A stretch of 64,000 bases of DNA from Candidatus Binatia bacterium (GTDB taxonomy: Bacteria; Desulfobacterota; Binatia; Bin18). Shown here one piece after another: positions 55,768 through 64,000 of this stretch (the stretch's first letter is position 1; every line of letters starts with the position of its first letter). The DNA lies in assembly GCA_022820725.1 (NCBI GenBank), contig JAJEFA010000014.1:310001-374000 (forward strand), given 5' to 3'. The notes beneath the pieces were generated by a model. It was not told the DNA's origin. It searched no databases and worked only from the letters and a program-made list of their open reading frames with translations. The translations under genes and the position numbers were made by a program.

Positions 55768-57165
55768 CAAGAGTTGCTGTCCAAGCCGAACAATCGAAAA
55801 GACGGCAAAAATAACATAAAAGCAGCTAATTCCGACAAGAAGAGCGGTTTTCGCCGGGCCGGGCCGGAGTGCTGGCGGGAGCAGCTTGCGATTGATCACC
55901 AGAGTCAACGGCGTGTAGACAGCCATCGCAATCCCACCAAAAAACGCCGACCCCATCAAAAAAAGAATAGGGGGCAGGCTTTCGTACACATAGGTCAAGA
56001 AAGTCCCGAGTACGATCCAACCCACGGCGATAACCCCGTACCACCAACTCAGCGGCTTCTCCTGTGCCCAGGCATAGTTGGTATGCAGGATGTCCGCGCC
56101 GGTCCGAGCGACTCCGTCGATAAGCGTCAGTTGGGTGCTGAACAAACACGCAATCCCAACGAGAAGAAAAAGAATTTTTCCGAGCCCTCCCCCTACGCTG
56201 CCTAAAATCTCGGCCTCCTCCCAGACCAGCATCTCCTGGCTCGGCACGATGCCCTGCGGATGCAGTACCGCCAGCGCGCCAAAGATAAACAAGAGAATGG
56301 TGAAGGTGTTAAGGAGCCAGAAAAAGAGCATTTGGTCCACGGACAGATGTCTGAACCATGCACGCCAGTGCGCTAGATTCGACTCAGTCTCGGCAACCTG
56401 AAACGCCCGTTCTGAAACAACTTCCTCCTGCGCTCGGAGTGGATTGACCACCTTGGGCATCAGCGCTCCCATACCCCATCCCTTGTCTCGGATATAGAAC
56501 GAGAAAAAAAGATTCGCCGTCCCCCCGGCTCCAGCAAAAACAACCGAAGAGAACAGAATATAGGTCGGCATATCGGGATGCTTGAACGGAAAGTTCAGCA
56601 TCCCGTGTCCCAGCGCTGCCCAGGTTTCCGTATTGCCAACGACACAGGCAACCAGAATCAGGCCGCCCGTTACCAAAACGACCAGCAATTCCGTTGTCTT
56701 CTCAACCGAGGCATACACGCGCTTCGGGCCGAATAAGACAAAGGCAACACCCGTAAAGGTAATAGCCGTCCAGACCCACGGCTCCCCCCAGCCCTGAGGG
56801 CCGACCATGAGCGCCTTGAGCGCGCCGCCACAGGCCCGCGCCCACCCCGGAAGAATCCAGCCCAGGATGTTGAGCAGAATAAAGATCCAGGCAAAGTGGC
56901 GCGAGATTCGGCTGAATCCGGCGTAAATACTTTCTCCTGTCGCTAGGGTATAGCGACCAATCTCGCAATTAATCCAGAATTGAAGAAAAATGCCGAGCAG
57001 CGCCGCCCAAGTCATGCCGGCGCCAAATTGTGCGGTATTCCGCGGCCAGACAATCAGCTCACCCGCGCCGATTGAGAGTCCGACGAGAACAGCCCCCGGC
57101 CCGGCGAGCTTCCAGAAGCCACGAGCCTTTGGAGGAAGGTCCGCGGTTGTGAAGGCTGTGGGCAT
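55765..57165 (-). CDS. Nramp-superfamily membrane carrier, non-canonical
   Basis: This 466-residue protein has about 11-12 TM helices. TM1 reads FWKLAGPGAVLVGLSIGAGELIVWP, where metal-ion Nramps have the DPGN motif; the Asp and Asn are not present. TM6 (SSVVFAGAGGTANLFFSFY) also lacks the Met-Pro-His type ligands. It is therefore a member of the wider superfamily that may carry something other than Mn2+/Fe2+. The neighbours give no clue to the substrate. Confidence 0.8.
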   Translation of the reverse strand: MPTAFTTADLPPKARGFWKLAGPGAVLVGLSIGAGELIVWPRNTAQFGAGMTWAALLGIFLQFWINCEIGRYTLATGESIYAGFSRISRHFAWIFILLNILGWILPGWARACGGALKALMVGPQGWGEPWVWTAITFTGVAFVLFGPKRVYASVEKTTELLVVLVTGGLILVACVVGNTETWAALGHGMLNFPFKHPDMPTYILFSSVVFAGAGGTANLFFSFYIRDKGWGMGALMPKVVNPLRAQEEVVSERAFQVAETESNLAHWRAWFRHLSVDQMLFFWLLNTFTILLFIFGALAVLHPQGIVPSQEMLVWEEAEILGSVGGGLGKILFLLVGIACLFSTQLTLIDGVARTGADILHTNYAWAQEKPLSWWYGVIAVGWIVLGTFLTYVYESLPPILFLMGSAFFGGIAMAVYTPLTLVINRKLLPPALRPGPAKTALLVGISCFYVIFAVFSIVRLGQQLL

Positions 57166-57201
57166 CTAGGCAGTATACTGTCTCAAGACGGGCGTACGGA
57201 A

Positions 57202-58281
57202 CTACACATACCCCTTCTGATACAGATACTCCGCCGTCAGGACTGCCCCTTTGGCTGCTCCCATCTTGGTATTGTGGCTAACAAGAAGATATTTTACGGC
57301 ATTCTCAAGCGTCTGATCTGCCCGTAGACGACCTACCGACGTTGCCATGCCGTCTTCGGCATCACGGTCCAAGCGCGGCTGGGGCCGAAACGGGTCGTCG
57401 TGCACGATGATCATATGCTGCGGAGAAGAGGGCAGGCCCATTTCGATAAACTCTTTGCCAAACCCGACCATCGCTGCCCGAACATCCTCAACCGAACCGG
57501 GGGTGTCCATGGAGACCAACAGCGCCTCGGTATGCCCCTCAAGAACCGGCACACGCGTACAGGTCGCACTCACCAGAAAATTGGCGGGTGTAATGGCTCC
57601 ATTTTCGAGGGTTCCAAGAATTTTGTGCCCTTCCTTTTCGACTTTTTCCTCTTCGCCGGTAATGAAGGGAATGACGTTGTCAATGGTGTCCATTCCGATC
57701 ACACCCGGCGAGCGACCGGCCCCGGATAACCCCTGCATGGAGGTCATGATGACTTTTCTGAGGCCGAATTGATCGAACAACGGCCGGAGGGTAATCGCCA
57801 GCCCAATCGTGGTACAGTTGGGCTGCGTAACAATATAGCCCTGCCAGTCGCGATTTTTCTTCTGTGTATCAATCAGATAGATATGCTCCAGATTGACGCC
57901 CGGAATAAGCAGGGGAACGTCCGCCTCTTGCCGAAAGGCCGAGGCCGTGCTGACTACCGGCGTTGTTTTGGCGTACACCGGCTCCAGTTCTCGGGCCGGT
58001 CCTGATTCGACGGCCGTAAAGACGAGATCGATGCCCGTCAGGTTCAGGGAGGATGCTTCGTAGACCTGAAGCGGCATCATGGACTGCGGGGGCTCCTCCT
58101 CACACCACCATCTCCGCGCCCCGGTTTTGGGATCGCGGACGGCTTCTGCATAGCTTTTACCCGCCGAGCGTTCTGACGCGGCTAGCAAAGCCACCTCAAA
58201 CCAAGGATGGTCTTGAAGCGCAACGAGGAATTGCTGACCCGCAATCCCGGTTGCCCCAACAACGGCGACACGCTTCTTCAT
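57202..58281 (-). CDS. asd: Aspartate-semialdehyde dehydrogenase
   Basis: This enzyme reduces aspartyl phosphate for Lys/Met/Thr and diaminopimelate synthesis. From ATG 58281 it has the Rossmann start KKRVAVVGATGIAGQQFLVAL and the catalytic Cys in YIVTQPNCTTIGLAITLRPL. It also has TSMQGLSGAGRSPGV and the GHTEAL block. The layout is that of the archaeal/fungal-type subfamily. A longer frame to 58311 adds ten residues before the Rossmann motif and is less likely. Confidence 0.94.
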   Translation of the reverse strand: MKKRVAVVGATGIAGQQFLVALQDHPWFEVALLAASERSAGKSYAEAVRDPKTGARRWWCEEEPPQSMMPLQVYEASSLNLTGIDLVFTAVESGPARELEPVYAKTTPVVSTASAFRQEADVPLLIPGVNLEHIYLIDTQKKNRDWQGYIVTQPNCTTIGLAITLRPLFDQFGLRKVIMTSMQGLSGAGRSPGVIGMDTIDNVIPFITGEEEKVEKEGHKILGTLENGAITPANFLVSATCTRVPVLEGHTEALLVSMDTPGSVEDVRAAMVGFGKEFIEMGLPSSPQHMIIVHDDPFRPQPRLDRDAEDGMATSVGRLRADQTLENAVKYLLVSHNTKMGAAKGAVLTAEYLYQKGYV

Positions 58282-58387
58282 AGCGGGTAAAACAACGCGA
58301 GAGCGGACCACTTGTCAACACCCTGCGGTTGACTTCTCCGGCACAAGCTCGCAGACTCCTAGCTGACGCCTTGCCAGAGGAAATTAT

Positions 58388-58837
58388 ATGGCACTTGAAT
58401 ACTTTGAAGAGTATGAAGTCGGCGCGGAGTTCGAGACCAAGGCGCGCACGGTCACCGAAGCGGATATCGTCAACTTCGTGAATCTGTTCGGCTTTCACGA
58501 GCCCTTGTTCATGGACATGGAGTTCGTCAAAAACAACAGTTTATTTGACGGCCGGATCTCGCCAGGCTCGTTCACCTTTGCCCTGGCCGAGGGCCTGACC
58601 GTGCAGTCCGGCATGGCCAAGGGTGGTATGGCCCTGCTCGGCATTGAAAACATGAACATTCCGGCTCCCCTGCGCTGCGGAGATACCGTCCGGGTCAAAG
58701 TCCGCGTTCTCGGAAAACGTGAGACTTCTAAACCGGACCGTGGGGTTGTCACCTCACTCACCCAGGTTCTGAATCAAGCCGACACGGTCCTGCTTGAGTA
58801 TACCGTTAAACGTATGATCCGCCGCCGGCCGGTATAG
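58388..58837 (+). CDS. MaoC-like hot-dog dehydratase
   Basis: This 149-residue single hot-dog domain begins YFEEYEVGAEFETKARTVTEADIVNFVNLFGFHEPLFMD and has FDGRISPGSFTFALAEGLTVQSG. The usual D-x-N-P-x-H catalytic line is changed to G-F-H-E-P-L-F-M-D, which keeps one His and one Asp but not in the standard place. It probably binds acyl-CoA; the activity is uncertain. glcD starts 22 nt downstream. Confidence 0.82.
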   Translation: MALEYFEEYEVGAEFETKARTVTEADIVNFVNLFGFHEPLFMDMEFVKNNSLFDGRISPGSFTFALAEGLTVQSGMAKGGMALLGIENMNIPAPLRCGDTVRVKVRVLGKRETSKPDRGVVTSLTQVLNQADTVLLEYTVKRMIRRRPV

Positions 58838-58859
58838 TCGACGGGAACAAGGAGTGCGC

Positions 58860-60284
58860 ATGGATCAGACAATTCTCGAGCGCTTGTATGACATCGTTGG
58901 TCCTGACGGGGTGGTCGCGCATAAGAGTGCCCGCTCAGTCTACGACTGCGACGGCTATACCCTGGAGAAAGCCGTCCCTGAGATTGTCGTCCTGCCTCAC
59001 TCAACGGAAGAGGTGGCGGCGGTCGTCAAATTTCTCAACAGGGAAAAGATTGCCTTTGTCCCGCGCGGAGCCGGGACCGGCCTCAGCGGGGGCTGCCTGC
59101 CGGTCGAAGCGCCGGTCATGATCGGGACCAGCCGCCTTAACAAGATTGTCCATATAGACCTGCTCAACCGCTATGTCGTAGCCCAGTCCGGCGTGGTGAA
59201 TCTGTGGGTCAGTAATGCGGTCAAAGATCAGGGTTTTCAGTATGCCCCTGACCCGTCCAGCCAGCAGGCGTGTACCATTGGCGGCAATATCGCCGAAAAT
59301 TCCGGCGGGCCGCATACGCTCAAATACGGCGTGACCACCAATCATGTACTCGGGCTGGAAGTCGTCCTGCCAGACGGAGAAATCGTCACCTTAGGCGGGA
59401 CGGTTGAGGACGTTCCCGGCTATGACTTGCGGGGGATTACCATAGGCGCGGAAGGCACGTTCGGGATTGTGACCCAGGCCGCCCTCAAGCTCACCCGCCA
59501 GCCGCAGTCCTACCGAACGTTTCTGGCTGTGTTCGAGTCGGTCCACCACGCCACCCAAACCGTCTCTGGTATTATCGCTTCCGGTATTGTCCCGGCGGCA
59601 CTGGAAATGATGGATACGCTGATTATCCAAGCGATCGAAGAAGCCTTTCACTTTGGCTTCCCAACCGACGCTGGAGCCGTTTTGATTATTGAGATCGACG
59701 GTCTGGCCGCCAGTCTCGACCCCCAGACTGAACGGATTCAGGAGATTTGCAAACAGAATCAGGCCCGCGAGGTCCGGATCGCGCGGGATGATGCGGAACG
59801 GGCGGCGCTCTGGAAGAGTCGCAAGCGCGCCTTTGGCGCCATTGGCCGTTTATCGCCCAATTACTGCACCCAGGATGGTGTTGTCCCGCGGACCAAAGTC
59901 CCGGATATTTTACAGCGGATTACTGAAGTTTCAGAAAAATATCAAATACGGATTGCCAATGTGTTTCACGCTGGGGACGGCAACATCCATCCGATCCTGA
60001 TGTACGACGAGCGCAATGCCGACGAAACCCGACGTGTGGTCCAAGCCGGGAAGGAAATCTTGAACGCCTGCGTAGACTTGGGGGGCAGTCTGACCGGCGA
60101 GCACGGGATTGGTGTCGAAAAGATGGGCCAGATGCCGCTTATCTTCAGCCCTGAAGATCTGATGGTCATGACCCAACTCCGGTCCGTTTTTAATCCGGAC
60201 AACCTGTGTAATCCCAATAAGATCATCCCGACACCCGGCGGCTGTATTGACGTGACAACGCCTCGCCGCCAAGTCCCGCTCTAG
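58860..60284 (+). CDS. glcD: Glycolate oxidase subunit GlcD (FAD-linked)
   Basis: About 474 residues. The PCMH-type FAD domain has VVLPHSTEEVAAVVKF, FVPRGAGTGLSGGCLPV, CTIGGNIAENSGGPHTLKYG and GAEGTFGIVTQAALKL. The FAD-oxidase C-terminal domain has NVFHAGDGNIHPILMYD and GSLTGEHGIGVEKM. It is the catalytic flavoprotein of the GlcDEF glycolate/lactate-type dehydrogenase. ATG 58860 has AAGGAG 5 nt upstream. Confidence 0.94.
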   Translation: MDQTILERLYDIVGPDGVVAHKSARSVYDCDGYTLEKAVPEIVVLPHSTEEVAAVVKFLNREKIAFVPRGAGTGLSGGCLPVEAPVMIGTSRLNKIVHIDLLNRYVVAQSGVVNLWVSNAVKDQGFQYAPDPSSQQACTIGGNIAENSGGPHTLKYGVTTNHVLGLEVVLPDGEIVTLGGTVEDVPGYDLRGITIGAEGTFGIVTQAALKLTRQPQSYRTFLAVFESVHHATQTVSGIIASGIVPAALEMMDTLIIQAIEEAFHFGFPTDAGAVLIIEIDGLAASLDPQTERIQEICKQNQAREVRIARDDAERAALWKSRKRAFGAIGRLSPNYCTQDGVVPRTKVPDILQRITEVSEKYQIRIANVFHAGDGNIHPILMYDERNADETRRVVQAGKEILNACVDLGGSLTGEHGIGVEKMGQMPLIFSPEDLMVMTQLRSVFNPDNLCNPNKIIPTPGGCIDVTTPRRQVPL

Positions 60285-60319
60285 CCTGCCATAAGAGGAT
60301 TGGAGCGAAAGCCAGCCCG

Positions 60320-60378
60320 AAAGGAGTAAACGTGTCCAGCATCTCTTCTAAACCATTGGAGGACACGTTTACTCCTTT
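60320..60378 (-). repeat. Palindromic element copy 8, carrying the ribosome binding site and start of glcE
   Basis: The 18-nt arms AAAGGAGTAAACGTGTCC (60320-60337) and GGACACGTTTACTCCTTT (60361-60378) are perfect inverted repeats. The centre read on the minus strand is TCCAATGGTTTAGAAGAGATGCT, the family form, so the element lies in reverse relative to the gene. The left arm contains AAGGAG (60321-60326) followed 5 nt later by GTG. Confidence 0.93.
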
Positions 60379-61654
60379 GACGCAGGCCGCAGACCGTCCG
60401 CCACCCAGCCAGTTTATCATCGATGGGCAAGCACCCGAGACGGTGGTCTACCCCGCGTCGATTGAAGAGGTTTCTCGCCTACTGAAAGAGGCCAATGAAC
60501 ACGGTCGCGCCATAAGTCCTGTGGGGCACGGTGCGTTTCTTCATCTGGGTGGCGTACCGAAACGATACGAGCAGGCGCTGTGTACGACTGGGCTGAGTGC
60601 GATTGTCGATTATCAGCCGACCGATATGACCATTACCGTCGGGGCCGGCATGTCTCTGGCCCAACTCCAGGCGATCCTTGGAGAAAACGGCCAATGGCTG
60701 CCGCTCGACCCGCCGTGTCCGGAGCGGGCCACGGTCGGCGGAGTCATTGCCGCCAATCTCAACGGTCCCACCCGCTTCTCTCAAGGTACGGTCCGCGATT
60801 TTCTGATCGGCATAAAAGTCGTGCGCGCGGATGGGACGCTCATTAAAGGTGGCGGGCAAGTCGTGAAAAACGTGGCCGGTTATGACCTGCCGAAGCTTTA
60901 CTGTGGGTCGTTTGGGACGCTTGGCGTTATTGTCGAGGCGACCTTTATGATCCGACCTCGGCCTGAAGCCCAAACAACGCTCGCCTTAACCTTCTCCTCG
61001 GCTGAAAAAGCAGGCGAAGCCGCGCTGAAACTGACGGGCTCGGACATGCAGCCCTTTTTCCTGGAACTGGCCAATTTTTCTCCGCTTTCGTTTTCCAGAG
61101 ATCAACAGGGGGACACCTATCGCCTCTTCGTCGGATTTGCTGGGATTCAGGAAGAAATCGACGACCAGCGAAATCATCTCCGTGATGTGGTTGGGGATGA
61201 TTTCGGTAGTATTGAAGAGCTGAGTGTCGACGAGGCGCAGACGCTCTCCCAGGCCCTTCGTGATTTTCCTGTGTCCGGCCCGGCGACGCTTCGCTGTAAA
61301 GTCAGTCTGCAGCCAACCCAGCTCGCGGCATTCTGTTCAGACTTGGCAGCGGAAGCCCAGCGTCGTCACGCTCCAGTCCGTTCATTGGCCCGGGCCGGGA
61401 ATGGCATCCTGTATGCGGCTTTTGAGGGAGATACTGTCCCTGACGACCAGATACTGTCCCTTGTTGACTGGATACGCGTCCACGCAACCGGTAGCAACGG
61501 ATTTGTCGTTGTGGAAGAGATCCCCTCGGCGCTCAAGGAACGGGCGAATGTCTGGGGTAGTGTGGGCAAGGCATTTCCGCTTATGCAGCGGCTCAAAGAA
61601 ACCCTGGATCCCAACGGTATTTTCAATCCGGGTCGCTTTGTTGGTGGTATATAG
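60332..61654 (+). CDS. glcE: Glycolate oxidase subunit GlcE (FAD-binding)
   Basis: This 440-residue protein has the PCMH-type FAD domain: VVYPASIEEVSRLLKEANEHGRAISPVGHG, ATVGGVIAANLNGPTRFSQGTVRDFLIGI and VVKNVAGYDLPKLYCGSFGTLGVIVEATFMIRPRPE. The C-terminal half is variable and ends LDPNGIFNPGRFVGG. The start is GTG 60332. Its ribosome binding site, start codon and first 16 residues (VSSISSKPLEDTFTPL) are all encoded by palindromic element copy 8. The family part begins at about PSQFIIDGQAPETVVYP. Confidence 0.93.
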   Translation: MSSISSKPLEDTFTPLTQAADRPPPSQFIIDGQAPETVVYPASIEEVSRLLKEANEHGRAISPVGHGAFLHLGGVPKRYEQALCTTGLSAIVDYQPTDMTITVGAGMSLAQLQAILGENGQWLPLDPPCPERATVGGVIAANLNGPTRFSQGTVRDFLIGIKVVRADGTLIKGGGQVVKNVAGYDLPKLYCGSFGTLGVIVEATFMIRPRPEAQTTLALTFSSAEKAGEAALKLTGSDMQPFFLELANFSPLSFSRDQQGDTYRLFVGFAGIQEEIDDQRNHLRDVVGDDFGSIEELSVDEAQTLSQALRDFPVSGPATLRCKVSLQPTQLAAFCSDLAAEAQRRHAPVRSLARAGNGILYAAFEGDTVPDDQILSLVDWIRVHATGSNGFVVVEEIPSALKERANVWGSVGKAFPLMQRLKETLDPNGIFNPGRFVGGI

Positions 61655-61697
61655 GAAAGACGTTTTGCGATTCATGTGATAAGGCTCACCGCTCCTT

Positions 61698-62975
61698 ATG
61701 GAACCCCTCTCTTTTGTAGACCACGAAAAATTTTTTGACTGTGTACACTGCGGGTTGTGTCTGGCCTCGTGCCCGACCTATGTCGAATTAGGCACGGAGA
61801 TGGACTCCCCCCGAGGACGCATCGTCATGCTGCGCGCGCTACAAGAGGGGCATGCACAGCTCAACGACGAGGTCGTTCAGCATCTAGACCTCTGCCTGGG
61901 GTGTCGGGCGTGTGAAACCGCCTGTCCGTCTGGGGTGCAATATGGAGAGCTTATCGAAGGCGCCCGGCCCTTTATTGAGCAACACTATCGCCGGCCGATG
62001 CTGGAACGCGGCAAGCGCTGGCTCATGAACAAGACCTTCCCTCATCCCTGGGGGGCATGGCTCTTCGCGCTGTTCCTCAAAGTCGGGGCCGCCCTTGGCC
62101 TGGCACGGTTTGCGCACTCCGAAGCTGTGCCCGCCACACTGCGCTATTGGTTCGGACTCTTACCTGAACGTGGCAGCGTTTCTTCCAAGCCCCTCTTGGA
62201 GCACTATCCAGCCATTGGTGAAAAACGCCACACTGTTGCCGTGCTGTCGGGCTGCGTAATGTCGGCGGTCTTTGGGGCGACCAATCAGTCCACGGTGAAG
62301 GTCCTCCGCCATAACGGCTGTGAAGTCCTCATTCCCAAGGCCCAGTCCTGCTGCGGCGCGCTCCTCTTGCATAACGGAGAGAAGCAGACGGCCCTGGCGC
62401 TGGCCAAACAGAATATCGACGTCTTCGACCAACTCGACCTGGATGCCCTTATCATCAACGCGGCCGGCTGCGGCGCGATGATGAAGGAATACGGTGAGCT
62501 GTTCAAAGATGACCCTGTCTACCGAGATAAAGCCGCCCGTCTTACGGAAAAAATGAAGGATGCGGCCGAGTTTGTGGGTAGCCTGGAGCTCAGGGCACCC
62601 ACCCGAGAAGTGCGGGTCAAGGCGACCTATCACGACGCCTGCCATCTGGCGCATGGTCAGGGGGTGCGTGAGCAACCCCGTGCTCTACTGCAGGCTATTC
62701 CTGGGCTGAAGCTGACCAACTTACCTGAGTCAGACTGGTGCTGTGGCAGCGCCGGTACGTATAATTTGACCCAACCGGAGATGGCGGCCCGGCTGCTGGA
62801 GCGGAAAGTCGGCAATATTCAGGCAACCGAAGCCGACGTTGTCGCGACTGGCAACCCTGGCTGCTTAATGCAGATACAGGCCGGATTACGGCAGAGTGGG
62901 CTGCCGATGAAAGCCGTGCACACTATGGATCTGCTGGCCCTGGCCTATGAAGACGAGCCGGGGAACGGTCACTAG
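61698..62975 (+). CDS. glcF: Glycolate oxidase iron-sulfur subunit GlcF
   Basis: This 425-residue protein has two 4Fe-4S motifs (CVHCGLCLASCPTY; CLGCRACETACPSG) and two CCG-type domains with LSGCVMSAVFGATNQSTVKVLRHNGCEVLIPKAQSCCGALLLHNGE and SDWCCGSAGTYNLTQPEMA. It passes electrons from GlcDE to the respiratory chain. In the linker at residues about 156-170 is ERGSVSSKPLLEHYP, similar at protein level to the palindromic-element peptide, but without palindromic DNA. Confidence 0.95.
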   Translation: MEPLSFVDHEKFFDCVHCGLCLASCPTYVELGTEMDSPRGRIVMLRALQEGHAQLNDEVVQHLDLCLGCRACETACPSGVQYGELIEGARPFIEQHYRRPMLERGKRWLMNKTFPHPWGAWLFALFLKVGAALGLARFAHSEAVPATLRYWFGLLPERGSVSSKPLLEHYPAIGEKRHTVAVLSGCVMSAVFGATNQSTVKVLRHNGCEVLIPKAQSCCGALLLHNGEKQTALALAKQNIDVFDQLDLDALIINAAGCGAMMKEYGELFKDDPVYRDKAARLTEKMKDAAEFVGSLELRAPTREVRVKATYHDACHLAHGQGVREQPRALLQAIPGLKLTNLPESDWCCGSAGTYNLTQPEMAARLLERKVGNIQATEADVVATGNPGCLMQIQAGLRQSGLPMKAVHTMDLLALAYEDEPGNGH

Positions 62976-62992
62976 GGCTCCAGTCGCGATCC

Positions 62993-64000
62993 TCAGGAAA
63001 GAGCCCGCAGCCTCTCTGGAAGATCATTCGGAGCGGTGAAGACGAAAGCGCGTCCGGACTTCGTCATGACGAGCAACTTCTGGTCTGCAAGATCAAGCAG
63101 ATCTGTTCGTGCCGTTTGATACGTGACCCCCTGGCTCTTCTTATGTGATGCGATCGTATAGCGCATACCTGGGTGGCGGAGCGCATGCCCGAGAAGATCG
63201 ACCTGACGATGGTTGATCGTAGCGGAAGACTGGAGAAACTGCTCAGTCTTTTGAATCTCGTCAGCCTTCTTGTCAAGATAAACATATAATTCGTTGATGG
63301 CTCGCTGGATGACTCGAAGCTGGGCCAGAATAAAATACGTCAGGTCATTCTCGTCTGTCTCCGTATAGAGGAAAGATCGGACGTATTTTGCCGGTGCCTT
63401 TCGAATAATACTGGAAATCGAAAGGAACTCGAACATCCAAAATCCCTGTGAGAGTACAGACCAGTAAAAAAGTGCTCTTGCCGCTCTTCCATTGCCATCA
63501 ATAAAGGGGTGATCGTAGGCGAGCCAAAAATGGAGAATAATGGCTTTCAGTATAGGGTGGAGAAAGGCTCCTGTCTGGGTTTGATTCGCAAAGTCGAACA
63601 TGGCGACCATTCGACTTGGAATGTGCTCGGCAGGTGGGGGCTGATGCACGATGGTGCCATCACGCTCATCGACGACCGCGATTTGGTTACTGGGGGCTCT
63701 GAGGTAGTTTCTCTCAGCACCCTTCTCCAGGGTATCGCGGATTAGCGTTTCATGGATGATGAAGAGCAACTCACGAGTGAGTGGCTGCTCTTTCAATTTA
63801 TCTATCAGGCGAATTGCCCGGTAATTATTGAGGATCATCAGTTCACTTTGATCAATGGGTGCCCGCCCCGAGCGAATCATATCTTTTGCGACTTCGCGCG
63901 TTGTCGATGCGCCTTCAAGTTGGCTCGAAGTAATGGCCTCCTCTATGAGAGAACGTTCTATATAGCGGCCTCTTGTCTGCGGGTTTGTAATCTGGTCCTG
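62993..64000 (-). CDS. Fic-domain protein (AMPylator/doc-type), 5' end outside window
   Basis: The frame runs from the stop at 62993 beyond the right edge without interruption. The active motif is HPFIDGNGRAAR (HPFx[D/E]GNGR), so it is catalytically competent for adenylyl transfer. An inhibitory helix SSQLEGAST (S/T-x-x-x-E-G) lies N-terminal to the Fic core, the class II self-inhibited layout. The C-terminal part (LLGHALRHPGMRYTIASHKKSQGVTYQTARTDLLDLADQKLLV) is a winged-helix domain. No antitoxin gene is seen downstream. The target is unknown. Confidence 0.9.
   Translation of the reverse strand, partial: QDQITNPQTRGRYIERSLIEEAITSSQLEGASTTREVAKDMIRSGRAPIDQSELMILNNYRAIRLIDKLKEQPLTRELLFIIHETLIRDTLEKGAERNYLRAPSNQIAVVDERDGTIVHQPPPAEHIPSRMVAMFDFANQTQTGAFLHPILKAIILHFWLAYDHPFIDGNGRAARALFYWSVLSQGFWMFEFLSISSIIRKAPAKYVRSFLYTETDENDLTYFILAQLRVIQRAINELYVYLDKKADEIQKTEQFLQSSATINHRQVDLLGHALRHPGMRYTIASHKKSQGVTYQTARTDLLDLADQKLLVMTKSGRAFVFTAPNDLPERLRALS

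Overview
This 64-kb window is bacterial chromosome around a replication origin. The gene content fits a deltaproteobacterial-type lineage (Desulfobacterota, Tectomicrobia or similar), although no 16S rRNA is present to settle this. The main pointers are an F-type ATP synthase split into an F1 operon next to parAB (with both b' and b subunits) and a separate F0 cluster, an AtpE with a cleavable-looking leader, an aroK-aroB pair behind type IV pilus remnants, and two likely selenocysteine genes.

Layout. 0-3 kb: a cyclase-family gene, an uncharacterised gene and a UGSC-type selenoprotein gene form a minus-strand operon. 3-8 kb: one secreted protein, then fmt, def and priA. 8.2-9.8 kb: the collapsed remains of a pilM...pilQ operon. 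9.8-15.2 kb: aroK, aroB, a membrane protein, rlmD-type methyltransferase, pgeF and gpsA. 15.3-30.6 kb: rpmH nested in an extended rnpA, then yidD, yidC, jag, mnmE, mnmG, rsmG, two parS sites, parA, parB and atpF'FHAGDC. 30.7-43.7 kb: aroC, an orphan ABC ATPase, an amidohydrolase, an outer-membrane barrel, an AmpG-like permease, nth, a methyltransferase, acyl-CoA dehydrogenase, ggt, ssb, a MaoC dehydratase, radC and small genes. 43.7-52.6 kb: a peroxiredoxin with selenocysteine at the peroxidatic position, then gyrA, gyrB, dnaN, oriC and dnaA, all on the minus strand. 52.6-64 kb: hemL, atpZ/atpI/atpB/atpE, an Nramp-related carrier, asd, a MaoC protein, glcDEF and a Fic protein running off the end.

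The most unusual feature is a family of about 50-60 bp palindromic elements, with at least eight copies. Three copies lie in the same reading frame inside conserved genes (pgeF, mnmE, mnmG), each adding about 17 residues of the form RGxVSS...DTFPL. One carries the ribosome binding site and start codon of glcE. The other four lie at gene ends or between genes. This resembles the Rickettsia palindromic elements in behaviour, but I do not recognise the sequence as a named family. The intragenic copies have GGAAACG-type arms and the terminal or intergenic copies GTAAACG-type arms.

The origin lies between dnaA and dnaN. It has DnaA boxes, a GC spacer, a TAG-trinucleotide tract and an AT-rich unwinding region in the arrangement described for Bacillus subtilis; a second box cluster lies upstream of dnaA. 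If replication starts there, the long rpmH-to-atpC cluster is transcribed head-on to the left fork.
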